Shown: piece by piece, positions 18,014 to 26,703 of the stretch | Layout: each line of letters opens with the position of its first letter | How positions within the stretch are numbered: the stretch's first letter is position 1 | Assembly (NCBI RefSeq): GCF_032108445.1 | Contig: NZ_CP134876.1 | Location: forward strand, 5,580,001-5,644,000 | From: Micromonospora halotolerans | GTDB taxonomy: Bacteria > Actinomycetota > Actinomycetes > Mycobacteriales > Micromonosporaceae | Length of the DNA stretch: 64,000 nucleotides | Reading direction: 5' to 3' | Translations under genes and position numbers: made by a program | The notes under the pieces: generated by a model | Told to the model about the DNA's origin: nothing | Seen by the model: the letters and a program-made list of their open reading frames with translations, nothing else | Databases searched by the model: none

Positions 18014-18424
18014 TCAGAAGTCGAACAGCACGTCGGTACCGCGGTGCAGGTGGCACCGGTTGTCGAAGGTCCGGGTGTACGCGACCGGCCGGTCCTGCCA
18101 GAAACCCACCGCGCGGGCGGTGACCGGGGCGTACTCCCGGGTGCAGGGGCCGGGCTGCACCTCGAGGGCGTCGAGGTGGCCGTCGACCCGGGCGACGAGC
18201 CGGCACGCGGTCGCCGGGTCGGGGTGCAGCCCGCCCTCGGGGCCGCAGGTCAGCACGGTGGCGCGGACGTCGCCGCCGCCGGCGTCGACGGTGAGCAGCA
18301 GCGCCGACGGGGTCTCGGGGCCGGGTCGGGGCGCCGCGCCGGCCGCCGTGGGCGCGGCGGTCGCGGCGAGGCCGCCGAGCGCGGCGGCCAGGGCCAGCGC
18401 GGCGGTACGTGGGGCGAAGGGCAT
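18014..18424 (-). CDS. Secreted subtilisin-inhibitor-like (SSI) protein
   Basis: 136 residues from ATG 18424, with GGAAGGA upstream. A signal peptide (ALALAAALGGLAATAAP) leads to a mature domain with the four SSI cysteines: LTCGPEGGLHPDPATACRL and PCTREYAPV ... DNRCHL. Comparison with Streptomyces SSI (Cys-Pro-Met-Val-Tyr at the reactive loop) places Arg in the P1 position here (Cys-Thr-Arg-Glu-Tyr), so a trypsin-like target is expected rather than subtilisin. The protein ends VLFDF like its homologues (VFAF). It would act outside the cell on the organism's own or foreign serine proteases. Confidence 0.88.
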   Translation of the reverse strand: MPFAPRTAALALAAALGGLAATAAPTAAGAAPRPGPETPSALLLTVDAGGGDVRATVLTCGPEGGLHPDPATACRLVARVDGHLDALEVQPGPCTREYAPVTARAVGFWQDRPVAYTRTFDNRCHLHRGTDVLFDF

Positions 18425-18585
18425 GTGTCGTCCTTCCGTCGGGGCCCCGGGGTGGGGGCCGGTCGTCGGTCCGGGCCGTCGTGCGACCGGGCCGACGAGA
18501 ACCCTAAGTGGACGGTGTGAACGCACAGCGTCACGAAGTGTTACACCGTTTCACCCCGGGCCACCGACGGGTGTGACACGCACCC

Positions 18586-19392
18586 TCACACCGACCGCCA
18601 CCCGTCGTCGGGCAGGGACGACGCCTGGGGGCCCATCATGAGCATCCCGCCGTCCACCGGCCAGGACGCCCCCGTCACGTACGCGGCGGCCGGCGAGGCG
18701 AGCAGCGCCACCACGGCCGCCACCTCCCGGGCGTCCCCGGGCCGCCCCACCGGCACGCCCGGGCGTTCCTGGGTGAACGGGTCCACGTCCTCCTGCCCGG
18801 TCATGGGGGTGGCGATCTCACCGGGCGCCACCGCGTTGACGGTGATCCCGTCGGCCGCCAGTTCCTGCGCCATCACCTGGGTGAGCAGGCCCAGCCCGCC
18901 CTTCGCCGCGCAGTACGCCGACGAGCCCACCCGCGGGGCGTGCTCGTGCACGCTGGTGATGCTGATGATCCGGCCGCCCCGGCCGGCCGCCCGCATCCGC
19001 CGGGCAGCCCGCTGGGAGCAGAGGAACGGCCCGTCCAGGTCCACGGCGAGCACCTCCCGCCACTGCTCCCAGGCCACGTCGACGAAGGGCGTGGCCAGCC
19101 CGGTGCCGGCGTTGTTGACCAGCACGCCGAGCCCGCCGAGCCGGTCGGCCAGCTCGTCGACGACCGCGGCGCCCTCGGGCAGCCGGGTCAGGTCCATCTC
19201 GGCCACCTCGCAGCGGCGGCCGGTGGCGCGTACCTCGCCGGCGGTGCGCTCGGCGCCGTCCGGGTCGCCGTACCAGGTGATGCCGATGTCGAAGCCGGCC
19301 TCGGCGAGCGCCACGGCGCACGCCTTGCCGATGCCGGAGTCCGCGCCGGTCACGACGGCGATCCTGTCGTATTCCTCGTATCGCTGGGGCAT
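18586..19392 (-). CDS. Short-chain dehydrogenase/reductase
   Basis: 268 residues of the classical SDR family. The cofactor loop is TGADSGIGKA, followed by VNNAGTG, the catalytic Ser in ISITSVHEH, and YCAAKGG (Tyr-x-x-x-Lys). The C-terminal VTGASWPVDGGMLMM is typical of FabG/glucose dehydrogenase-like members. NAD(P)H-dependent oxidoreductase of the cytoplasm; substrate unknown. It is divergent from rtcB. Confidence 0.92.
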   Translation of the reverse strand: MPQRYEEYDRIAVVTGADSGIGKACAVALAEAGFDIGITWYGDPDGAERTAGEVRATGRRCEVAEMDLTRLPEGAAVVDELADRLGGLGVLVNNAGTGLATPFVDVAWEQWREVLAVDLDGPFLCSQRAARRMRAAGRGGRIISITSVHEHAPRVGSSAYCAAKGGLGLLTQVMAQELAADGITVNAVAPGEIATPMTGQEDVDPFTQERPGVPVGRPGDAREVAAVVALLASPAAAYVTGASWPVDGGMLMMGPQASSLPDDGWRSV

Positions 19393-19467
19393 GCTGGCGC
19401 ACTACCCGGAGCGGGCGGGCTGAATCGGACCGGGTGTAACCGCTCGCGACCGGGGTAGCCGGGCCGG

Positions 19468-20886
19468 ATGGACCTGGTCGAGGAGTCGCCGTACCGGTTC
19501 CGGATCGACCGGCACGAGCCGATGCGGGTGCCGGGCGTGGTCTTCGCCTCCCGCGCGCTGCTGCCGGACGCCGGGGCGGACAAGTCGCTGGAGCAGGTGG
19601 CGAACGTGGCCACTCTGCCCGGCATCGTGGACGCCTCCTACGCCATGCCGGACGTGCACTGGGGCTACGGCTTCCCGATCGGCGGGGTCGCCGCCACCGA
19701 CGTCGAGAACGGCGGAGTGGTGTCGCCCGGCGGGGTCGGCTTCGACATCTCCTGCGGGGTCCGGCTGCTCACCGCCGACCTGGACCGGGACGCGCTGCGC
19801 CCCCGGCTGGACGCCGTCATGGACGGCCTCAGCGAGTCCACCCCGCGGGGCATGGGCAAGGGCGCCGTGTGGCACCTGACCGACGGGGCCGAACTCGACG
19901 CGGTGCTCCGCGGCGGCTCCCGGTACGCCGTCGAGCGCGGCTTCGGTGTCCAGCGGGACCTGGACCGCTGCGAGGACTACGGCGCGGTGGGCGACGCGAA
20001 CCCGGCCCAGGTGAGCGAGCGGGCGATCGAGCGCGGGGCCCGCCAGGTGGGCAGCCTCGGCTCCGGCAACCACTTCCTGGAGGTGCAGGCGGTGGAGGAG
20101 ATCTACGACGGGGCCGTGGCGGAGGCCTTCGGGCTGCGCGCCGGCCAGGTCTGCGTCATGATCCACAGCGGTTCGCGGGGGCTGGGCCACCAGATCTGCA
20201 CCGACTACGTCCGGGAGATGGAGAAGGTGATGCCCCGGCACGGCATCCACGTGCCCGACCGGCAGCTGGCCTGCGCGCCGGTCTCGTCCCACGAGGGCCG
20301 CGCCTACCTCGGGGCGATGGCCGCCGCGGCCAACTACGCCCGGGCCAACCGGCAGCTGCTCGCCCACGCCGCCCGGCAGGTGTTCGCCCGGGTCACCGGC
20401 TGCGACCTCGACCTGGTGTACGACATCTCGCACAACCTCGCCAAGATCGAGACGCACGACGTGGACGGGGCGCCGCGCCCGCTCTGCGTGCACCGCAAGG
20501 GCGCCACCCGGGCCCTCCCGCCGGGACACCCCGAACTGCCTGACGACCTGCGCCCGGCCGGGCAGCCGGTCCTCATCCCCGGCTCCATGGGCACCGGCTC
20601 GTACGTGCTCACCGGCGTGGCCGGCTCGCCGGCCTGGGCGTCCACCTGTCACGGCGCGGGCCGGGTGCAGAGCCGCAAGCAGGCCACCAGGGCGGTCGCC
20701 GGGCACGACCCGCGCCGCGAGCTGGAGGCGCAGGACATCGCGGTGCGGGGCGCCAGCCGGCGCGGGCTGGCCGAGGAGATGCCGGCCGCGTACAAGGACG
20801 TCACCGCCGTGGTGGCGGCGGCCGAGGGTGCCGGCCTGTGCCGGAAGGTGGCCCGGCTCGTGCCGCTCGGCGTGGTGAAGGGCTGA
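19468..20886 (+). CDS. rtcB: RNA-splicing ligase RtcB
   Basis: 472 residues, the usual size. Family motifs: [13 protein letters not shown], then [10 protein letters not shown] with the guanylylated-intermediate and metal-binding Cys, [35 protein letters not shown] and the C-terminal VMP-like [12 protein letters not shown] with AYKDVTAVV. RtcB joins 2',3'-cyclic phosphate (or 3'-phosphate) RNA ends to 5'-hydroxyl ends using GTP and Mn2+, repairing cut RNAs. The archease gene is convergent, with only 6 bp between the two stop codons, so the enzyme and its activator are together although not in one operon. Confidence 0.96.
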   Translation: MDLVEESPYRFRIDRHEPMRVPGVVFASRALLPDAGADKSLEQVANVATLPGIVDASYAMPDVHWGYGFPIGGVAATDVENGGVVSPGGVGFDISCGVRLLTADLDRDALRPRLDAVMDGLSESTPRGMGKGAVWHLTDGAELDAVLRGGSRYAVERGFGVQRDLDRCEDYGAVGDANPAQVSERAIERGARQVGSLGSGNHFLEVQAVEEIYDGAVAEAFGLRAGQVCVMIHSGSRGLGHQICTDYVREMEKVMPRHGIHVPDRQLACAPVSSHEGRAYLGAMAAAANYARANRQLLAHAARQVFARVTGCDLDLVYDISHNLAKIETHDVDGAPRPLCVHRKGATRALPPGHPELPDDLRPAGQPVLIPGSMGTGSYVLTGVAGSPAWASTCHGAGRVQSRKQATRAVAGHDPRRELEAQDIAVRGASRRGLAEEMPAAYKDVTAVVAAAEGAGLCRKVARLVPLGVVKG

Positions 20887-20892
20887 GCCCGC

Positions 20893-21321
20893 TCACACGT
20901 CCAGCGTCACCGCGCAGCGCCAGCCGGCGGGCTCCGCCGCGAAGCGCAGCTCGTGCAGGGACACCGCCTTGGGAACCGCGCCCACCAGCTCCACCGCGTC
21001 GGTGCCGGTGGTCCGCCAGCGCACCGCCAGACCGCCGTCTTCGGCCGTCCGCACCTCGGTCTCCAGCGGCAGCTCGTCCGCCGTCTCCAGCCGGAAGATC
21101 ACCTCGTCGAGGACGCCGACCAGCAGGTCCGCGTCGGCACCCGGCGGCACCCGGAACCCGGTCTCCCCGTCGGCGACCGCCCCCGTGGTGTCCACGAAGG
21201 TGTCCACCAGCGCGGTCACCGCCTCGGCCACGCAACCCTCCCGGTCCGGCGCCCACGCCTCGATGCGGACGTCGGCGGTGTGCGGGATGTTCCGGTGCCC
21301 GCGGGCCGGTGGTCGCTCCAT
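20893..21321 (-). CDS. Archease, RtcB activator
   Basis: 142 residues from ATG 21321 (the longer open frame upstream is not supported). The archease signature is present: IPHTADVRIEAWAPD near the N terminus, where the Asp binds metal, and DLLVGVLDEVIFRLET in the middle. It ends in CAVTLDV, as archeases do. Archease speeds RtcB guanylylation and allows multiple turnover. Its gene ends tail to tail with rtcB. Confidence 0.93.
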   Translation of the reverse strand: MERPPARGHRNIPHTADVRIEAWAPDREGCVAEAVTALVDTFVDTTGAVADGETGFRVPPGADADLLVGVLDEVIFRLETADELPLETEVRTAEDGGLAVRWRTTGTDAVELVGAVPKAVSLHELRFAAEPAGWRCAVTLDV

Positions 21322-21446
21322 GCCCCGATCATGCCGCCGCCGGTCCGGCGCCCCACCGGTTTCGACGACCTCAGGAGGACCGACGACCCGGACCACCGCA
21401 CGGCCCGACCCGGCGGCGGCACGCCGCCAGGCGCACCGGCCGGCGG

Positions 21447-22172
21447 CTAGCGGCCGCCGGCGGCGGCGCCGGTCCGCTCGGACACCACGAAGTCGGGCGC
21501 CCCGGCGGTGAGCACCGCCGTCCGGGTCGGGGCCGCCCAGTCCGCGCCCAGCGCGGCGGCCAGCTCCGCGAGCATCCGGGGCACGACCCGGGGTCCGTCG
21601 TCGTGCATCGCCTCGATCACCACCAGCACCTCGGTGGTCTCCGCGCGCACCGCCGACGCGCCGCTCTGCCGGTGCGTCCACCGCCGGGAGTGGGCCCGGC
21701 CGGCCGCGTCGGCGAAGATCAGCTCATCCGGCTCCGGATGCTCCTCGTCCCCGCCGAGGGTCCGGTAGACCTCCGTGCCGAGAGCCGGGCGCACGGTCAG
21801 GTCCCCGGTGATCCGGGCGAGATCCAGCACGGCCACCGGCACGGCGTAGCCGAGGGAGAGGGCGTTGCCCAGGTCGACCAGCGGATGCAGCCGGGGCAGC
21901 GTCCCGTCGCGGCGGAACCGGCGCAGCAGCGACTCGGCGGCGCACCGGTAGCGGGTCGGCGGCGAGCCCGCCCGGGCGAAGGCCCGCCGCCAGGCCTGGA
22001 TCTCCGGGAAGCCACCCTCCGTGCCGGCGGCGAGGCGGGCGCGGGCGGTGTCGGTGTACCGGGCGAGTCGCGGCGTGACGTCGACGCCGGGGGTGATGCC
22101 GGTGGCGTGCAGGACGCCGCAGGTCAGTTCGGGAAAGGTCGACCAGACCTGCGGGGAGTGCCGGAAGCGCAC
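21447..22172 (-). CDS. B3/B4 (PheT-like) tRNA-binding domain protein
   Basis: 241 residues related to the stand-alone B3/4 domain of phenylalanyl-tRNA synthetase beta chain (COG3382 type). Recognisable parts are FPEIQAWRRAFARAG, the ESLLRRFRRDG helix and the PLVDLGNALSLGYAVPV strand. Such proteins are suspected to edit mischarged tRNA or bind small molecules; the function is not settled. It lies 9 bp downstream of the LysE-type exporter and is probably co-transcribed with it. Confidence 0.8.
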   Translation of the reverse strand: MRFRHSPQVWSTFPELTCGVLHATGITPGVDVTPRLARYTDTARARLAAGTEGGFPEIQAWRRAFARAGSPPTRYRCAAESLLRRFRRDGTLPRLHPLVDLGNALSLGYAVPVAVLDLARITGDLTVRPALGTEVYRTLGGDEEHPEPDELIFADAAGRAHSRRWTHRQSGASAVRAETTEVLVVIEAMHDDGPRVVPRMLAELAAALGADWAAPTRTAVLTAGAPDFVVSERTGAAAGGR

Positions 22173-22181
22173 GGAAGGCTC

Positions 22182-22793
22182 CTATCGGGCGGTGAGGGCC
22201 AGGCCGAGGCCCAGGGCGAGGAAGCTGCCGGCGAAGCCGTGCCGCAGCAGGGCGGTGAGCCGGGGCCGCGCCAGCACGCGGCGGCGCAGCGCGCCGGCCA
22301 GCAGCGCGTACCCGGCGAAGACCACCAGGGTGGCCGCCATGAACACCGCGCCGCAGGCCAGCATCCGGACCGGCGCGTCCGGCGCGTCCGGCGGGACGAA
22401 CTGCGGCAGGAACGCCACGAAGAAGACGGTGACCTTGGGGTTGAGCAGGTTCATCAGCACCCCGTCGCGGAACAGCCGGCCGGCCGGGCGGGGCGGGCGG
22501 TGCTCGTCCACCGGCAGCGGGCCGCGATCGCGCAGCGCCGCCCACGCCATCCAGAGCAGGTACGCCACGCCCAGCCAGGTCACCACCCGGAACGCCGGGG
22601 TGCCGGCGCGGAGCAGGGCCGCCAGACCGGTCACCGCGGCGACCAGGTGCGGGACGAGGCTGAGGGTGCAGCCGGCGGCAGCCACCAGGCCGGCCCGCCG
22701 GCCGGCGGAGAGGCCGGTGGCGAGGGTGTAGACGACCCCGGTGCCCGGGGTGATCACCACGACGAGCGTGGTCAGCAGAAAGGCGATGCTCAC
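22182..22793 (-). CDS. LysE/RhtB family amino acid exporter
   Basis: 203 residues with six hydrophobic helices. The family motif is ITPGTGVVYTLATGLSAGRRAG after the first helix, followed by NLLNPKVTVFFVAFLPQF. These proteins export amino acids or their derivatives. The gene starts with GTG and is divergent from a MocR-type regulator only 29 bp away, the classic arrangement for local control. It likely forms a short operon with the B3/B4 gene. Confidence 0.92.
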   Translation of the reverse strand: MSIAFLLTTLVVVITPGTGVVYTLATGLSAGRRAGLVAAAGCTLSLVPHLVAAVTGLAALLRAGTPAFRVVTWLGVAYLLWMAWAALRDRGPLPVDEHRPPRPAGRLFRDGVLMNLLNPKVTVFFVAFLPQFVPPDAPDAPVRMLACGAVFMAATLVVFAGYALLAGALRRRVLARPRLTALLRHGFAGSFLALGLGLALTAR

Positions 22794-22810
22794 GCGGTCC
22801 AGCCTGGGCC

Positions 22811-22823
22811 CATAATGGTCGGA
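22811..22823 (+). promoter_or_regulatory. Candidate -10 for leaderless MocR transcript
   Basis: CATAAT at 22811-22816 lies 6 nt before the ATG at 22823, so transcription should begin at the A of the start codon. The 29-bp divergent gap must also contain the exporter's control signals. No good -35 is seen. Confidence 0.4.
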
Positions 22824-24298
22824 TGGACAGGGCCAAACCGTCGACGGTCGAGGGGTCCATAACGTCCGGTGCGGATTTCCTCCAGCTCGACGTCGGCGAG
22901 GCCCCGCCGGGCGGGCGTGCCGACTGGCTGGCCGCCCGGCTGCGCGCCGCGATCGCCGACGGTCGGGTGCCGGTGGGCGCCCGGCTGCCGGCCAGCCGGG
23001 TGCTCGCCGCCGAGCTGGGCGTGTCCCGGGGCGTGGTGACCGAGGCGTACCAGCGGCTGACCGAGGACGGGCACGTGGTCGGGCGGGGCCGGGCCGGCAC
23101 CGTCGTGGTGGCCACCCCGGCCGCCGTGGTCACCCGGGCGCCCGCGCCACGCCGCCCGCCGGAGGTGTTCGCCACGCGGCCGGACACCACCGTCTTCGAC
23201 GCGCTGCGCAACGCTCCGGCGGAGCTGGACCTGACGCCCGGCGTACCCGATCTGGCGGCCTTTCCCCGCGCGGCCTGGCTGCGCGCGGAACGCGCCGTGC
23301 TGCACCGCCTGGCGCCGGCCGCCTTCGGATACGGCGACCCGACCGGCACCCCCGCGCTGCGGCTCGCCGTCGCCACCTGGCTGGCCCGCAACCGCGGCAT
23401 CCGGGTGGACCCGGCCGAGGTGGTGGTCGTGGCCGGGGTGTCCCAGGCGCTCGGCCTGCTCGCCCAGGTGCTGCACACCCACGGGGTGCACACGGTGGCC
23501 GTGGAGGATCCCGGCTCGCTCGGCGTACGCCAGCACCTGAACAACTGGCGGCTGGACACCCCGCCCGTGCCGGTGGACGCCAACGGCCTGCGGGTCGACC
23601 GGCTGGAGTCCAGCGGTGCCCCGGCCGTCATGCTCACGCCGGCGCACCAGTTCCCGACGGGGGTGGTGCTCGACGGCGACCGGCGCCGCCGGCTGCTGCG
23701 CTGGGCCCGGCGCGGCGGGCTGGTCATCGAGGACGACTACGACGCCGAGCACCGCTACGACCGCCCGCCGGTGCCGGCGCTGCGGGGGATGCTGCCGGAC
23801 GGCGTCTGCTACACCGGCAGCGTGTCCAAGCTGCTTGCGCCGGCGCTGCGGATCGGCTGGGTTCTGGTGCCGGCCCGGTGGCACGCCGACCTGGTGGCGG
23901 CCAAGCGGATGGCCGACCTCGGCAATGCCGCGCTGCCGCAGCTGGTGCTGGCCGAGCTCATGGACTCCGGCGCGCTGGAACGCCACCTGCGACTGCTGCG
24001 CCGCCGGCACGTCCGCCGCCGGGACGCGATGATCCGGGCGGTCCGCGAGCACCTGCCCGGCGCGGTGGTGCACGGCGCCGCCGCCGGCCTGCATCTGCTG
24101 GTCACCCTGCCCGGCGAGGTCGACGACACGGCCCTGGCCGCGGCGACCCTGCGCCAGGGCGTCAAGGTCCAACCCCTGTCCTGGCACGCGCAACGCCCGC
24201 AACCCCCCGGCCTGGTCCTCGGCTACGCCGCCAACCCGCCCTCGGACATCGACCGCGCCCTCACCACCCTCGCCCAAGCCCTCCACACCCTGCGCTGA
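22823..24298 (+). CDS. MocR/PdxR-type regulator (GntR HTH fused to PLP aminotransferase)
   Basis: 491 residues. The N-terminal winged helix contains LPASRVLAAELGVSRGVVTEAYQRL. The rest is a fold-type I aminotransferase domain with YGDPTGTPALRLAVA, the aspartate EDDYDAEHRYDR and the PLP-binding lysine in YTGSVSKLLAPALRIGW. MocR proteins sense PLP or an amino-acid aldimine and control neighbouring metabolism or transport. The divergent LysE exporter is the obvious target. The start lies directly behind a -10-like element, which suggests leaderless translation. Confidence 0.93.
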   Translation: MDRAKPSTVEGSITSGADFLQLDVGEAPPGGRADWLAARLRAAIADGRVPVGARLPASRVLAAELGVSRGVVTEAYQRLTEDGHVVGRGRAGTVVVATPAAVVTRAPAPRRPPEVFATRPDTTVFDALRNAPAELDLTPGVPDLAAFPRAAWLRAERAVLHRLAPAAFGYGDPTGTPALRLAVATWLARNRGIRVDPAEVVVVAGVSQALGLLAQVLHTHGVHTVAVEDPGSLGVRQHLNNWRLDTPPVPVDANGLRVDRLESSGAPAVMLTPAHQFPTGVVLDGDRRRRLLRWARRGGLVIEDDYDAEHRYDRPPVPALRGMLPDGVCYTGSVSKLLAPALRIGWVLVPARWHADLVAAKRMADLGNAALPQLVLAELMDSGALERHLRLLRRRHVRRRDAMIRAVREHLPGAVVHGAAAGLHLLVTLPGEVDDTALAAATLRQGVKVQPLSWHAQRPQPPGLVLGYAANPPSDIDRALTTLAQALHTLR

Positions 24299-24317
24299 AC
24301 GCCCCCCTCGCCGGGTT

Positions 24318-24371
24318 GATCAAGAGGTTCGCGTCAGCGAGGAGATCGATCCCGACGCAAACCTCTTGATC
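24318..24371. terminator. 18-bp imperfect inverted repeat after the MocR gene
   Basis: GATCAAGAGGTTCGCGTC (24318-24335) and GACGCAAACCTCTTGATC (24354-24371) are complementary except for one position, with an 18-nt loop. It could end the MocR transcript. It is AT-richer than its surroundings, and it resembles a dispersed repeat rather than a simple GC terminator. Confidence 0.5.
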
Positions 24372-24408
24372 GACGATGCGTTCGCCCGGCGGGAGTGGGT
24401 AAGGGTCG

Positions 24409-25671
24409 ATGTGGATGGGCGGTCCTGACGGGCGGGGGGCGGGGATGGTGGTCGGGGAGCTGGTCGCGGCGGGTGCCGAGTCCGGGGTGGACCGTCCGCC
24501 CGGTACGGTTCTCGGCCGCTACGCCACGGCCGCCGTGCTGGTGCGCCTGGCCGACGAGGGCGCCCGGGTCGCCCTGGTGCTGCTGGCGATCGAGCGGACC
24601 GGCAGCGCGGCTTACGGAGGTCTGCTGGTTGCGGCGCTCATGGTGCCGCACGTGGTGGCCGGCCCGGTGGTCGGCGCGGTCGCCGACGCGGTTGGCCGGC
24701 GCCGCCTCTTCTACACCCTCGCCCTGCTCGGGTACGGCGGGGCGCTGGTCGCCGCCGTGGCGTCGGCGGCCGCGTCCCGGCCGCTGTCGGTCGCCCTCGT
24801 CGTCCTGGCCGGGTGCGTCGCGCCGATCATGCTCGGCGGGATGACGAGCCTGCTGGGCGACCTCGTGCCGGACCGGCTGGACACCGCGTTCGGCATCGAC
24901 GCCACGTCGTACAACCTGGCGGGCATCGCCGGTCCGGCCATCGCGGCGGTCGTCGCCCTCGCGGCGGGCGCCACCGCGGCGACCGTGGTGCTGGCTGCGC
25001 TCGTGGCCCTGGGCGCCCTCATGCTGTGGACGCTGCCGATCCGCGACCGCCCGGCGCGCGCCCACCGCGACGCGGGGCCCGGCCGGCGCAGCCTCCTCGC
25101 CGGGGTGCCGCTGCTGTGGCGGCGGCCCCGGCTCGGCGCGGTGACCCTGGCCAGCAGCTTCGGGCAGCTCGGCGTCGGCGCCCTGCCGGTGGTCGCGGCG
25201 CTGCTCGCCGGCCGGTTCCAGCACACCTCGTACACCGGGCTGTTCCTGGCGGCCGCGTCGGTCGGAGGGCTGGTCGGCTCGTTGTGGTCCGCGCGCCACC
25301 CGATCCGCTCCCACCCGCCCGAGCGGGTCGTCCTGGTCAGCCTGCTCGCCATGGCGGTGCCGTTCGCGCTGGTGCCGCTCGTGCCGTCGGTGTGGGCCAC
25401 GCTGCCGCTGTTCGCCGCCGTCGGGGTGCTGACCGGCCCGCTGTTCTGCGCGGTGCTCGCGGTGCGGGAGCGGGAGGCGCCGCCGGAGGCGCGCACCCAG
25501 GTGTTCACCGTCGGCGCCGGCCTCAAGTGCGGCGCGGCCGCCGCCGGCGCGGCGCTCGCCGGTGCCCTCACCGGCTTCGGGGTCGGCCTGCTGCTGCTCG
25601 GCGTGGCCGCCTGCCAGGCCCTCGGCGCCGCCGCGGGCGCTGCCGTCCTGCGCCTGCCGGACCGCCCGTAG
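24409..25671 (+). CDS. Major facilitator superfamily transporter
   Basis: 420 residues with about twelve hydrophobic helices. The loop after helix 2 has the MFS motif GAVADAVGRRRLFY, and a repeat of it, SLWSARHPIRS, is found in the second half. The protein resembles drug-efflux-like MFS members of actinobacteria. ATG 24409 follows TAAGGG. It is convergent with the WYL regulator gene, 7 bp apart. Substrate unknown. Confidence 0.85.
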   Translation: MWMGGPDGRGAGMVVGELVAAGAESGVDRPPGTVLGRYATAAVLVRLADEGARVALVLLAIERTGSAAYGGLLVAALMVPHVVAGPVVGAVADAVGRRRLFYTLALLGYGGALVAAVASAAASRPLSVALVVLAGCVAPIMLGGMTSLLGDLVPDRLDTAFGIDATSYNLAGIAGPAIAAVVALAAGATAATVVLAALVALGALMLWTLPIRDRPARAHRDAGPGRRSLLAGVPLLWRRPRLGAVTLASSFGQLGVGALPVVAALLAGRFQHTSYTGLFLAAASVGGLVGSLWSARHPIRSHPPERVVLVSLLAMAVPFALVPLVPSVWATLPLFAAVGVLTGPLFCAVLAVREREAPPEARTQVFTVGAGLKCGAAAAGAALAGALTGFGVGLLLLGVAACQALGAAAGAAVLRLPDRP

Positions 25672-25678
25672 CGCACGG

Positions 25679-26659
25679 TCAGGCCGGTGGCCGGTGGTAG
25701 AGGGCGGCCAGCGCGGTGGCGGTCTCCGCCAGCCGGTCGCGCAGCGCGGCGGGGGAGAGGACCTCCACCTCGGCGCCGAGCCGCAGCAGGTCGCCGTGCG
25801 CGTGGGTGAGCGACTCGATGGGTACGACCGCCCGCACCCAGCCCGCCGCGTCGGGCGGCCCGGCGCTGGCGTCCACCGCGCCGACCACCGCGTCGCTGGC
25901 GACCTCCCGCAGCCGCGCCCGGCCCGCGGGCGAGAGCCGGATGGTCGCCTCGTCCCGGTGCAACCGGGCCCGGAAGGCGACCACGTGCGCCCGCCACCAG
26001 GCCGGCAGGTCGAACTCGGGCCGGTCGAACGGCTCGTCCAGCGGGGTCAGGTCGAGGATCTGGTTGACCCGGTAGGTCGCCGGCTCGGCCCGGTCCGGGC
26101 GGGCGGCCACCACGTACCAGCGGCCGCCCTTGAGCACCAGCCCGTACGGTTCGAGGACCCGGCTGACCTCGCCGCTCCAGCTCCGGTAGCGGACCCGGAC
26201 CCGGTGCTCCCGCCACACCGCCTCGGCCGCGGCGGCCAGGTACGGCGACGGGTCGCCGTCGGAGTACCAGCCGGGGGTGTCCAGGTGGAACCGCTGCTCG
26301 AGCCGGGCGGCCCGGTCGGCGAGCGGCGGCGGCAGCGCGGCGCGCAGCTTCAGTTGCAGGGTGGCCACCACCGACTCGTAGCCCAGCTCGGCGGCCGGCC
26401 CGGGCAGCCCGGCGAAGAGCAGCCGGTCGGCCTCCTCGCCGGTGAGCCCGGTGAGCCGGGTCCGCCAGCCGTCCACGAGCCGGTAGCCGCCGGCGTGTCC
26501 CGCCTCGCCGTAGAGCGGGATGCCGGCGGCGTGCAGCGATTCGACATCCCGGTAGACCGTGCGGACCGAGACCTCCAGCCGCCGGGCCAGCTCGGCGGCG
26601 GTCAGCCGGCCGTGGGCCTGGAGCAGCAGCAGGAGGGAGAGAAGCCGACTGGCCCGCAT
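25679..26659 (-). CDS. YafY-type HTH-WYL transcriptional regulator
   Basis: 326 residues. ATG 26659 is chosen over an upstream ATG because the DNA-binding domain starts there (MRASRLLSLLLLLQAHGRL). The winged helix continues LARRLEVSVRTVYRDVESL. A WYL domain follows (VRVRYRSWSGEVSRVLEPYGLVLKG, then GRWYVVAARPD) and a WCX-type C-terminal domain. Such regulators respond to a ligand bound by the WYL domain. It is divergent from a two-gene operon and a 17-bp palindrome lies over its own promoter, which points to autoregulation and control of the neighbours. Confidence 0.92.
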   Translation of the reverse strand: MRASRLLSLLLLLQAHGRLTAAELARRLEVSVRTVYRDVESLHAAGIPLYGEAGHAGGYRLVDGWRTRLTGLTGEEADRLLFAGLPGPAAELGYESVVATLQLKLRAALPPPLADRAARLEQRFHLDTPGWYSDGDPSPYLAAAAEAVWREHRVRVRYRSWSGEVSRVLEPYGLVLKGGRWYVVAARPDRAEPATYRVNQILDLTPLDEPFDRPEFDLPAWWRAHVVAFRARLHRDEATIRLSPAGRARLREVASDAVVGAVDASAGPPDAAGWVRAVVPIESLTHAHGDLLRLGAEVEVLSPAALRDRLAETATALAALYHRPPA

Positions 26660-26663
26660 TCCA

Positions 26664-26680
26664 CTGACACTAGCTGTCAG
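26664..26680. promoter_or_regulatory. Palindromic operator between WYL regulator and divergent operon
   Basis: CTGACActagcTGTCAG: 6-bp perfect arms around 5 nt. On the minus strand it covers TAGTGT, 7 nt before the regulator's ATG, a likely -10 of a leaderless transcript. On the plus strand, TACTGT (26692-26697) lies 6 nt before the ATG at 26704, and the palindrome covers the expected -35. One bound dimer could therefore repress both directions. Confidence 0.55.
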
Positions 26681-26703
26681 GGGAGCAGGCCTACTGTCCG
26701 GGC

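Noticed and set aside
20893..21681. Longer archease form of 262 residues
   Set aside because: The archease fold begins just after the ATG at 21321; the extension is Arg/Gly-rich shadow sequence opposite the non-coding gap and the B3/B4 gene.
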